A stretch of 64,000 nt of DNA, taken from contig CM065649.1 in NCBI GenBank assembly GCA_033220425.1, positions 806,001 through 870,000 on the forward strand. Reading direction: 5' to 3'. The translations under genes and the position numbers were made by a program. Shown here piece after piece: positions 55,011 to 64,000 of this stretch; within the stretch, counting starts at the first letter, position 1, and every line of letters begins with the position of its first letter. The DNA is from Lepraria neglecta (Eukaryota; Ascomycota; Lecanoromycetes; Lecanorales; Stereocaulaceae). The notes beneath the pieces are model-generated. The model did not search any database and was not told where the DNA came from. It saw only the letters and a list, made by a program, of their open reading frames with translations.

Positions 55011-58000
55011 CTATTGCATCTGCATATGTCGGTTCATCCCATTCAATCCATTCTGCTCCTCCTGCCCGTCCCCAGGATCAAACGCCGCAGGAAACCCATT
55101 AACCCCCACCCCCATATCGCCCCAATCCCACTCAAAAGTCATAGGCATCTGCCACAGATCCTGCGGCACAAACGGCTGCTGGAAAGATCCCACATTAAGG
55201 CTCCCAGGAGAATACGTGTGCTGCCCGTTCGGAAGGCCATTGGGAAAGTTTTCCATTGTAGCGGTTGTGGGCGTCGACATTAGGTTGGAGTAATCAGCGC
55301 CGCTGAAGTCCATGGGGAGGCTCATGTCTGAGAGGGAGGGGGAGAAGCCTTGGAGGTTGGGGTTGAAGGGTTGGTTGTTCAGATCGCCTGTGAAATTCGG
55401 GGTGGTGGGGGTGAACATGTTTTGCGGTGTGGGTGCGTTGTTTGATTGTGGTGTTGGGGGTGCAGTGCGTTTTTGTGGTACGTTTTGGTGAGGAGTCTGA
55501 GAGTCATTCTCGTTGATCTTGCTGCTTCTTCGTTTACGGCGGGAGTGAGATTCTTTGTCGCCTTTTTCGAGGACGACACGGGCGATGCGTTCGAATTCGG
55601 CGCAGACGCCTAGCATGCGTTTGACTCCGCCTTGTTCTTCGGTGACGGCGAGGAGGGAGAGGAAGTTTACGACTTGGTTCATTAATTTGACGTCTGAGCG
55701 GGCTCGGGCGTCTTGTGGGTTTTGGAGAATGTTGGCGAAGAGGGTGACAAGTGCTGAGACTGGGAAGTAGAGTATTAACCTGGCGAAGGATTAGCAGGTG
55801 GAATAGTAGCTTGGAGGATGGAGAACTTACCAGACGCAGGAGTAGTCACCCTGCGGGATGTATTTGATGAGATGTATGGAGGCTCTTGCAGCCTGTACAC
55901 ATAGCGCTGCTGAGGAGAAGACTCTTGGGTTAAGAGGCCTAGCATTTAGACCCTGGATTGCGAAGTTCGAAAGGCGGCTTGTCCAGTACCCATGGTGAAC
56001 TGACATACGATGTATGGTAGTAAGACAATTATAGTAGGCAAAGTGTAGGACCACGACATGGAGAATTAATGGCGTATGTGAAGCTTTGATCTCGTGTTCT
56101 GGCCGGAAGTCAATAGGTATGCCGTCTTTCCACTCCTCAAGTTCCTTATCGAGTTCACCAATGGTGTTCAACAAGGCACCGTCTGACTGTCTTGAGGCCT
56201 TTGTCGAATAGAGTTGCTTGTAGACCTTGCTCTCGATGGTTGCAAAGGTACACATGAATCTGAACAGGTTGGCCTTGCCTTTGCCGTCGGCCAGAGGAAT
56301 GTTCCCGATGTTGTCGATTGGATCCTCCGTGGGTAACTCGACATTCATGTCATCATCATCCTGGGCTGGCGGTCGTCCCGATCGCAAGCAAATGCTATTG
56401 CACGTCAGTCTAGTGGAAGTAAGTTCGAGGTAATAGCTTACTCCTTATCGACTAAATAGGCAATCCAGAACACCCGTTTCCGCTGTTCGATCTCAACAGG
56501 ATTCAGGTTGAAGCCTGAACCCCGCTTGTGGAGACCTATGCTGTTCGCAAGTCTAATCGCCGCTGCAACGAGAAAGAATGAAGGTTGGGGATTCGGAGTG
56601 CCTAATAAGAAGAGAGCCTGTTTACACTCATTAGCTAGAGAACCCTCTCAAGCAGTTAAAGGTCAATCACCATGCCAAGCAGTGCTTGCACACTGAGTAA
56701 ATCTGTGTTTCGCATTGTGAGCTCCGTGAGGACTCCCATTGCATTCTTGAGAAAGCCCCATGCTTTCTTGTCCTCCTGTTGTGGGACCAGGTTGCTCATT
56801 ACCCGTAATCGATGCGCTATGGCCAGCGCAACATTGAGACTTGCCCACCACCCTGAGCCTTCATATGGAGTCCGTGAATAATGCCTAGTGACCAGATGCA
56901 TAAAGGTAGGTTCGTGGAAAAGAGGAAACATGCAATTGAAATTCTCAAAGTAATCCTTCAGCAAAGAAAGTGTCTCGTCTCGAGGTGGCAATTGTTGGAA
57001 TGTTCTTCGTGCGAACATGTCTTCGAAGACTTCCGGTTTCCAATATGCCCATTTAATATCGTGTACATCTGCTGCTGCTATCATGTCTTGGAAAGAGCTG
57101 TCGCCAGTCTTGTCGTTGACCCATTGTATACCTTTCGGAGAGAATATAGAAAAGCCAGAAGAAGATCCTGCGCATTGTAAGCACCAGCCTGGCAGGTACC
57201 GGTTCTTGACTCACCAATATATCTTGTTTCACCGCAATTATTAGTAACGAGTGAGCACATCATATCTGACAACTCCTCGACTGCCTCTTCCTTCTCTTTA
57301 AGTGGTTCCCCTGGGGAGGCGACAGAGTCTCGCGGAGTCGATAGCTTGTCCATTTGCGGTGTCCTCTGTGGCGACTCGAGGTTCCGAGGTTGGCTTCCAG
57401 ATTTCGAGGATCTGGGTGTGCCAGCATTGCTTTGGGTGTAGGCCTTGTCTGCCAGCCTCTTTTCTAGCGTGCCTAGATCCGTCCTATCATCGTCTTCCCC
57501 TCCCAACAGTCCAGAGAGCTTCAGCAGAGACTCCATCCTTCCGAGGCGGTTCTCCAGTCCTTCGATATACTTTGCGCTGAGCTCCAATCAGCATAGAAGA
57601 GGTCATGGTTGGGGCGGAGCGCATACCCCTTTGGAGGATTCCGTTTCTTCTCAACCTGCGTGAATATGCATTCCGTCTTGTAATTTATACAATGCGAACA
57701 TGCTGGCATCTTCCCATCACATTTGATCTTCTTCTTCCGGCACATATCACAGGCCTGTCATAATCGTCAATACCATATCGTCAAGAATGTATAATGAATA
57801 CACACTCTAGCTATTCTTCTTCTCTTAGCATCGCCATTTTCATCATGCCCTCCCTCATGGTCCTGTCCATCTGTCTGGATGTCATTGAAATCGAAGTTGA
57901 GTACTGTAGGCGAGCCATCGACACCGTTCGCACCAAAGTATTGTGGAGGAGGGCTCGTAAGCGGGGGAAGATCGTATGAATTGTTGTGCGGTTGGTTCTG

Positions 58001-58015
58001 CTGAAATTGGTCCAT
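55011..58015 (-). CDS. Zn2Cys6 transcription factor with fungal-specific TF domain (901 aa)
   Basis: Seven exons: 58015-57806, 57754-57627, 57576-57215, 57167-56671, 56617-56442, 56394-55831, 55779-55011. The cluster is split by intron 1: [24 protein letters not shown] followed by [11 protein letters not shown] (six Cys). The linker [20 protein letters not shown] begins a dimerisation coiled coil with LLKLSGLL. The regulatory domain spans roughly 330-640 ([44 protein letters not shown]-type, [19 protein letters not shown]). The tail is Pro/Asn/Gln/Thr-rich and acidic-aromatic ([10 protein letters not shown]), a likely activation domain. I cannot name the pathway regulated. [14 protein letters not shown] is the only plausible start; the first ~70 residues are low complexity. 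Confidence 0.9.
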
Positions 58016-58267
58016 GGTGAATCACTATACAGCTTTGGCTGTCAAGAAATTAAATAGAAGTCGTAAATAGGCGTTATGACGATGCGGTCACCATCTCCGC
58101 TCTAAAAGCCAAGTCAGGTAGAGCGGCGCGGAGTATAGAATGAGTTGTAGCTGTAGGAGGGTCACGAGCCAATGAGTTTTGTTTCTCTTGTTTGCTATGT
58201 CGCATCAATCTTCATAAAAGCTCTTGACTGGGAGACCGCTTAGGCAACAGTGAAATGTGCACTTGAT

Positions 58268-59840
58268 ATGTCAGCACCAACGTGAATTGATCGACGATAG
58301 TCCCGCTCCTCGGCTAAATTCGACAGCCCTAGCGCTATCATCTCCTTTCTAGACCTCATTGGACAGATTTTCAACAATGTGAGTGAAAGAGCACTGCATG
58401 ATGTTCCACCTAGGAGAGTCTGACATCGAATGAAGGGCACCTCTTACAGCTGCGGAGATACTTGAACACCCAGAATTTGATCACGTAGTATGGGATCTGA
58501 AGCCTGCAAAGAAGGGCAAAGCTACTGTTGCAAAAGGGCGAGGAGGACCAATTCAGATTGCCTATGAGATCCATGGAGATGGCCCAACGCGTCTTGTGGT
58601 ATGGTATCACGTCTCCTGTAGCTTCCCTTGACATTTAAGGCGTCCAATTATCTCCTATTTGGTCTTCTCTAGTAGTTTTTCTTGGCTCAATGATTACTGC
58701 ATTGGGAAAGGCCATTTCACAAGGCTGATATTTACTGCTATTCAGTGGATCATGGGTCTAGGAGGGTTCAAGAATTCATGGCAGCGCCAATCGAAGGACT
58801 TTGGCCATGGCCAGAACACGAATCGTGACCAGAGTACGAAATACTCTTGTTTAGTGTTCGACAATAGAGGTGTTGGCGAGTCTGATAAGCCATTGGCTCG
58901 GTACTCCACCTCAGAGATGGCGAAGGATACCTTAGAGCTCGTTGACCACGTCGGCTGGACTTCAAATCGTCAATTGCATGTTATTGGTGTCTCTATGGGC
59001 GGCATGATTGCTCAAGAACTTGTGAGATACCCCACTATACCATTCTACCTTCACCCGGTTTTCATGAAATCTGTTCTAATCCTCCAGGCTTGTATGGCAC
59101 CTGAGCGGATAGCCTCCCTGTCATTGGTTTCGACAGCGCCAAAGCTGTTTAATACTGTGGTCCGTATTTCATGCAGAGCTTAACAAAATCGACCGCTCAC
59201 AAGCTTAAAGGGATTCTTTGAGAATCTGAGAAATAGAGCAGACCTTTTGTTAGTTGACCGCCCGTCCCATTTGCCGAAATCTGCATGCTGACCATTCATC
59301 CAGTATACCCAAATCGAAAGACGTCGAGCTCACCAATCTCAAAGCCCGCATTTTCAGCCAAGCTTGGCTAGACGAACCAGATGCTGAAGGTCACTTCCCG
59401 ACCAATGGCGACCGCTTTGCCGCACAAGAACTGAAGAAACGGCAAGATACAGATGGCTATGTACGTATTTTCCGTCCCCTTTTGACCTTTGCCTCAAGAT
59501 TTTTTCTTGAATAGACAATACCGACATTGAGGTGTTTATCCAGACCCGCACGGGTTTTATCTGTCAAGCTATCGCTGCAGGGTGGCATCACAAGAGCCCG
59601 AAACAATTGGAGGAGCTGGGGGACAAGGTCGGTAGGGAGAGGATACAAGTGGTCCATGGAACACTGGATCGTATGATTACGCCTCTACATGGGGACCTGT
59701 TGTTCGAGAGGCTTGGGGGAAAGGAGAAGGGAGTGACGATGGTGGTCGTTGAGGGAAAATCACATGGACTGGCGATGGAGTGGAGGCGGGATTTCACGAA
59801 GTTGATAGGTGGGTTTGTGGAGAAGACAGGTGTATTTTGA
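58268..59840 (+). CDS. Alpha/beta hydrolase (338 aa)
   Basis: Seven exons: 58268-58281, 58436-58598, 58746-59021, 59088-59159, 59211-59248, 59304-59460, 59544-59840. The family run is clear once spliced: QIAYEIHGDGPTRLV-WIMGLGGFKNSW, LVFDNRGVGESDKPLARYST, then the nucleophile elbow VIGVSMGGMIAQEL (GxSxG), a cap region (KSKDVELTNLKARIFSQAWL), and a C-terminal catalytic half with VHGTLDRMITPLHGD (Asp) and GKSHGLAMEW (His). A Ser-Asp-His triad is therefore present. The first exon (MSAP plus part of a codon) is my inference; it is the only donor/acceptor pair I found that supplies an ATG in frame with TAAEILEHPEFDHVVW. The substrate is unknown. Confidence 0.82.
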
Positions 59841-60119
59841 TTCCGACATATCGACCGCACTACCTGTACATAGATGTGGATTGAAACCAATGCTGAGAGG
59901 AGTAGTTCCATTTCGCGTCTGATCGTGGTGTTCGGAGCTATCCTGGACGCTATATCTAAGACCTAGCTCCTCCACACCCCAAGCAGCTCTTCTAGCAGCC
60001 TCTCTTCAGGAATTTCGGTCCTAGAAGCGCAGTGAGAGCTCAAGACCTCCAACGCCGCGCTAATGCATACTCAAGTCCACGCTATGCTCAAACACATATA
60101 TACATTATTTCCATCTCAT

Positions 60120-60563
60120 CTAAGCTCTTGTACTCTTTTCCAAGAACTCTTTCGCTTCGTTGACCTTCGTCGCTAGGTATGGACTCCCTCCTCGGTCTGG
60201 ATGGTTAAGAAGCATAAGCTGTCGATGGTTCTTGCGTATCTTTTCTTTTGTGAGCATCCGTTCGCTATGCACCAAGTCGTCAGCTAAGCCTTCAACAATA
60301 GAATAGTTTGTGGCTATACTTGAGCTGTAATATCAACGACGCTTCCCTTTGATTCATCCGGGGCTCGAAACCCCCTTTGTAGAAAGCCTTTCCCAATGCA
60401 CTGATACCTGCTGCTCCACCTCTATATTTTCGGAATGCCACCAAGCCAGCGCGCCCCTGCGAAGTGGCATTAGTCTATTGAAAAGAGCGAAGGCATCTAG
60501 TGAATGTCTTACGAAGAATGCTGCTGCAGCCACTCCTACCCCAACCGCAAGGACCGTCGTCAT
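60120..60563 (-). CDS. PAM18: Mitochondrial import motor J protein Pam18/Tim14 (110 aa)
   Basis: Inner-membrane J protein of the TIM23 import motor that stimulates mtHsp70. Three exons, too short to be seen as one frame: 60563-60513, 60456-60320, 60264-60120, phases 0 and 2. Spliced text: [31 protein letters not shown]..., a single N-terminal TM segment, then [20 protein letters not shown], the Pam18 linker. The J domain follows: [40 protein letters not shown], ending EKSTRA. The HPD motif is at about residues 84-86. It is divergent from RLP24, sharing a 354-bp promoter. Confidence 0.93.
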
Positions 60564-60917
60564 ACCTGAGCGACGCTCGATATCAGGCGCCAATGGGAGA
60601 AATCTGCAAGAAATGTGATGGGTGGTCCGGTAGCTGGCTCGCAAATCCGAGCTGGGTAAAGGAATGGTCTTTGCTGGGCGGCGATGTTGAATTTGCCCGC
60701 AAAAGAGACTAGTCTATTTTCGTCCTAGCCTCGCCAAGCGTCAACGGAACATTTTCCACACTGGCTCTTATGTTCCAAATCCTTGTGGAGTTGTTCTATT
60801 TGTTCTTATTTTGCTGCTCTTACGGCATCGTAACCCGACTGTGTCACTCTTTTGACTGTACGCACATTTTTGGAAGAATTCATTACAGACCTCCAGACCT
60901 GGCGATAATCTGCGAAT
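60564..60917. promoter_or_regulatory. Bidirectional promoter PAM18 / RLP24
   Basis: 354 bp between divergent start codons; no other frame. A mitochondrial import component and a ribosome-assembly factor may thus be co-expressed. Confidence 0.55.
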
Positions 60918-61780
60918 ATGAGAGTCGAGACGTGGTGAGTATTCATGCACCTGCTCAAGCTCTGCAAAAGCAAGTATTCGTGCTGACTCTGAGTAAAGCT
61001 ACTTTTGTTCGAGGCCTCAGTACCCGTACGTATTTTCGGAGCCCGACCTTCCTTTTTTGACCTATATTCTCAGTCTTCAAACATGTCTTGCGAGCCTTTG
61101 CTCTTTAGACATGTTTCAAGACTCCAGATTCTGTCTTGGATAGCACTGACTCCGCAATCTTCACCTAGAAGCAAGGGCATAACCTTCGTTCGCAACGATG
61201 GGAAGAAATTTATGTTCTGCCGCAGCAAATGCCATAAGAATGTATATATTCTACATCATACGAAGAAGACCCTAGCTCATTGTCGAACAGTTCAAGATGA
61301 AGCGGAATCCGAGAAAGCTCAAGTGGACAAAGGTAATGCCTTTGCTCTACCATACGCATCCTTTGCTAATCCCAGCAGGCGTTCAGAAAATCTGTCGGCA
61401 AAGAGATGACCGTCGACTCCACCCTCACCTTCGCTGCCCGCCGCAACATCCCCGTCCGCTACAACCGTGACCTCGTCTCAACTACACTCAAAGCCATGCA
61501 ACGGGTCTCAGAAATTAAGGCTAAGAGGGAGAGAGTCTTCTACAAAAACCGCATGGCAGGCAATAAGGAGAGAGAGAAGGCAGCGAACAAGAGGTTGGTT
61601 GCTGACAACGAGCATCTGCTACCGAGGATTAGAGGGTCTGAGAAGCTTGTTGCTGGGGTCGAAGAGCCATTGGAGTTGGAGGCAATGGAGATGCTGGCGC
61701 AGAAAGATAAGAGCAAGAAGAGGGTCAAGCAAAGAATGGTTGTTGGTGGGGGCGTGCAGGATGAAATGGATGTGGATTGA
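60918..61780 (+). CDS. RLP24: Ribosome biogenesis protein Rlp24 (186 aa)
   Basis: L24e-family placeholder on pre-60S particles, exchanged for Rpl24 by the AAA ATPase Drg1 after nuclear export. Five exons: 60918-60934, 60999-61025, 61169-61241, 61291-61332, 61379-61780. A 27-base second exon encodes YFCSRPQYP, and splicing yields [20 protein letters not shown], then [43 protein letters not shown]. Zinc ligands CxxC (about residues 6, 9) and CxxxC (32, 36) are intact. The long Lys/Glu-rich C-terminal extension ([19 protein letters not shown]) separates Rlp24 from ribosomal L24. The chain of tiny exons is well supported by frame and by family sequence. Confidence 0.93.
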
Positions 61781-61990
61781 GACTTTACCTGAACGTATGC
61801 TCGAATGCATGCTTACTACGGATGAGATGATGCCATGTTCATAGCGCGGCGTTTGGGATTGTCACCATAGGAAATTACGATGGAGTCAAAAGCGGACAGC
61901 ATATACGGGTGGCTTCCAGGTTTGCTATTTACGGGTATCATATTAGAGCCTTTTCCCACTGGGCCTGGGCCTGCCTGATAAGGGCAGTGT

Positions 61991-62502
61991 TCAAACCCCA
62001 TATTCAAGCTTTTCGCTTCCCAAGTGTGCCTTTTGAGGTTCCTGCAAACCTGCCTCCACATCTTTCACCACCTGCTGATGTGCCTTCTCTTGAATCACTG
62101 ATGCCCTCCTCTCCTCTTCCTTTCTCTTCTCGACATCCTCGCCTTTGTAATTGCCTGCTCCCCCTCTCCCACAGTATCCTACCTCTGGAGGCTTGGCTTC
62201 TTGCAGTGCTGGGGTTACATTGGTGTTCTCAGCAGTGGCTGCTGCGAGCTTGGCGGTGCTTGCATAGTTGCCAGCGCCGCCGCGACCAGAACTCGCATAA
62301 TCGGACTGAGCTCGTTTCACGTCCTCGGCCGACGCAACGGGAGCATTTCCTTGGGCTTCAAGGTCCTGCGAACCGGTTAATTAAGACATCAAAGCTTTAT
62401 TAGTGTATAGTTTACCTCTGTTGCTCGTTTGGTAACCGCCTCGACGTCTTGTTGGGTATAGAAGTTGCCAGCTCCGCCTCTACCAACTTTCTGGTACTCC
62501 AT
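61991..62502 (-). CDS. GRGGAGN-repeat protein (DUF3602, PAR32-like, 153 aa)
   Basis: Two exons: 62502-62416 and 62365-61991, phase 0. The protein carries three copies of the GRGGAGNY/F motif: VGRGGAGNFYTQQDVEAV at the N-terminus, SSGRGGAGNYASTAKLA in the middle, and GYCGRGGAGNYKGEDVEK. The remainder is Ala/Glu/Lys-rich. This repeat defines DUF3602 proteins, including yeast Par32, which inhibits ammonium transporters when TORC1 is off. That role is established for yeast; here it is inference. Probably disordered and cytosolic. Confidence 0.85.
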
Positions 62503-63024
62503 GACTGCTGCAAGCTACTGAGGTGCAGGGATCGGCAGATGAGAGCCTCAGAAGGCGATTGGCGGAGACATTGCGTCACATTTATGTAGCCCCCAGCGGC
62601 GGCCAGCCGTTTGACATCGTTCTTGGCTTGAACCAACGCCAACCCCAGTATCTCCAACAACTTCTTAAAGCTTTGCTTGGTCTTGTCCGAAGTAACAAGC
62701 CCATGATTCTGAGAGAAGCCTTCAAGCACAGCCGAAAGCCACTAGACCGCCAATCTCACATTCACGTGGATTCCTTCGGCGGGGCTTCCTCCGCTAGCCA
62801 CAGCTTGTCACTTCAAACACTGGCAGAGCATATTCCTCCTATAACTGCACTTGACGCACTTCTGAACTTGAGACCTATCATCTCACAATACCCTACGACC
62901 CCAAGAATCCTGCAAACAAAATCTGGGCTTCACTTCCTTCTCCCAAACACATACTCTACGAAAAGGCCCTCAACGTTATGTCCTGGTTGGAAACCAACGA
63001 CTGAGTATCATTTCCACGTTAGAA
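62503..63024. promoter_or_regulatory. Divergent upstream region, DUF3602 gene / Zn2Cys6 gene
   Basis: 522 bp. A plus-strand open frame from 62523 to 63038 runs through it but has no domain, starts over the DUF3602 5' end and overlaps the Zn2Cys6 start in another frame, so I do not accept it. Confidence 0.4.
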
Positions 63025-64000
63025 ATGGTCTCTCGTAAGAGCCATCCCAAAAGCCGTAACGGCTGCGCCAACTGTAAAAAGCGGAGAATCAAGGTAAGAC
63101 TTCCTCATCCGTCAGAATACCAGTCGTGGGCTGTATATTTGCGACATCAACATACCCATGACTAACACGAGATTGCTTTTGGTTATCCATTAGTGTGATG
63201 AGAGAAAGCCCCAATGCGGCAATTGCGAGAAGCATTCAATAGCCTGCGACTTTTCCTTACAGCCAGCGCAAGCCGCTTCGAACGCGTCTTCATCCCCCCA
63301 AGCTCACCGGCATCGTGCATCCGATTCGAGATCTGCGAGATCATTGAGGTCCTCAGTACACGATAGTTCGGCGGACCACTCTCCCGCTTTGGCACACTCA
63401 TCCTTCGAGGGACCAGGAGTACACTTACCGGCACTGCAGATGGAGGAACTCGAGCTACTACACCATTTCACAACTGAAACGTGCTTCACCCTTTCAGATC
63501 GACCAGAGTCTCACGAGCTATGGCGCGTCAATGCCCCCCAAGTAGCGTTCCGACACGACTTTCTAATGCGAGGTATACTTGCCATATCGGCCCTCCATCT
63601 TAGCCATCTAAGGCCAGGGATGCATGACCACTATTCCCAGATAGCTATCAAACAGCAAGATTCTGCCATAAGCTCGTTTCGTTCCATCATGTCGAACATG
63701 GACGAATCAAACTGTGACGCTTTCTTCGCCCTTTCTTCGCTGATTGTGGTTTACGGCTTTGAGTCTCCCAAGAACTCTGACAGTCTGGGCATGTTCAATT
63801 ACAGCGGTCAGGATTCTGATGAATGGCTTCCACTGATCCGCGGCGTAAACTCCATCCTCTTCAATGTATGGCCCTGGATAAAGAACGGCCGACTCAAGGG
63901 TCTCCTTCATGACCACCAACAAGAGCCTCCTCAAAAGCAGCTACCAGACATTCTTAACGATCAGCTCTCGCATCTTGAGAATCTTTGTGAAAATGCTTCA
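63025..64000 (+). CDS. Zn2Cys6 transcription factor (UPC2/DUF3468-like), 3' end outside window
   Basis: Exons 63025-63093 and 63194 to beyond the window edge. The first exon encodes MVSRKSHPKSRNGCANCKKR; splicing at RIK-CDERKPQC completes a binuclear cluster (GCANCKKRRIK-CDERKPQCGN followed by CEKHSIACDF). The following region is Ser/His-rich and then helical (LPALQMEELELLHHFTTETC, FLMRGILAISALHLSHLRPG), the style of sterol-uptake-control-type and DUF3468 regulators. The right edge at 64000 cuts the regulatory domain; the stop is not seen. Confidence 0.88.

Noticed and set aside
62523-63038. 171-residue plus-strand open frame
   Set aside because: It begins over the DUF3602 gene's 5' end, runs through the shared upstream region and overlaps the Zn2Cys6 start in a different frame; no domain and no coding-style composition.
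1-64000. tRNA and rRNA genes
   Set aside because: I looked for B-box-like GGTTCGAxxCC and rRNA-like text and found none I could fold into a credible gene; a covariance-model scan would be decisive.

Overview
The window reads as euchromatic DNA of a filamentous ascomycete (Pezizomycotina). Genes carry few, short introns (about 45-75 bp, GTRAGT donors, CTAAC/CTAAT-like branch sites). Zn2Cys6 regulators of the fungal-specific type are frequent, and families largely confined to fungi occur (AIM18-like chalcone isomerase fold, DUF3433, DUF3602/PAR32-like, CBM18-glyoxal oxidase). Class (Dothideomycetes, Leotiomycetes or other) cannot be fixed by reading alone. Exon borders below were worked out by hand from splice signals and frame continuity.

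Layout. 1-11.7 kb, housekeeping: 3' part of AP-1 gamma-adaptin, a nuclear-looking unknown protein, a J-domain protein, a metallophosphoesterase, and a CPYC glutaredoxin divergent from it. 11.7-15.6 kb, accessory: a decayed tyrosine-recombinase element, then a 1.17-kb LTR-flanked miniature element full of minisatellites, with an intact GGACT target duplication. 15.8-19.8 kb: AIM18-like mitochondrial protein and a five-exon Zn2Cys6 regulator. 20.2-23.9 kb: small orphan frames and acidic/lysine-rich fragments that look like decaying lineage-specific genes. 25.1-27.9 kb: a glyoxylate/hydroxypyruvate reductase-like dehydrogenase and a broken short-chain dehydrogenase. 27.95-31.74 kb: a three-deep nest of mobile DNA (solo LTR inside a MULE inside a TA-flanked inverted-repeat element) ending 75 bp upstream of the broken dehydrogenase. 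32.1-34.8 kb: secreted glyoxal oxidase with chitin-binding modules. 35-40.1 kb: a TA-flanked MITE, a secreted small protein, and a nearly intact Tc1/mariner element.

40.3-64 kb is mostly ordinary gene space: DUF3433 membrane protein, a cAMP-receptor-like 7TM protein, topoisomerase III (TOP3) divergent from a DUF1295 membrane enzyme, the mitochondrial m-AAA protease AFG3, a seven-exon Zn2Cys6 regulator, an alpha/beta hydrolase, PAM18/TIM14 divergent from the ribosome-biogenesis factor RLP24, a GRGGAGN-repeat (PAR32-like) protein, and the 5' part of a third Zn2Cys6 regulator cut by the window edge.

No single co-regulated cluster is evident. Several genes share a mitochondrial theme (AIM18-like, AFG3, PAM18, perhaps the glutaredoxin) but they are dispersed. 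The most unusual content is the nested mobile DNA, the minisatellite-filled LTR element, an apparently non-AUG mitochondrial extension on the glutaredoxin, and a 63-bp tandem duplication that doubles a splice donor in the glyoxal oxidase gene.
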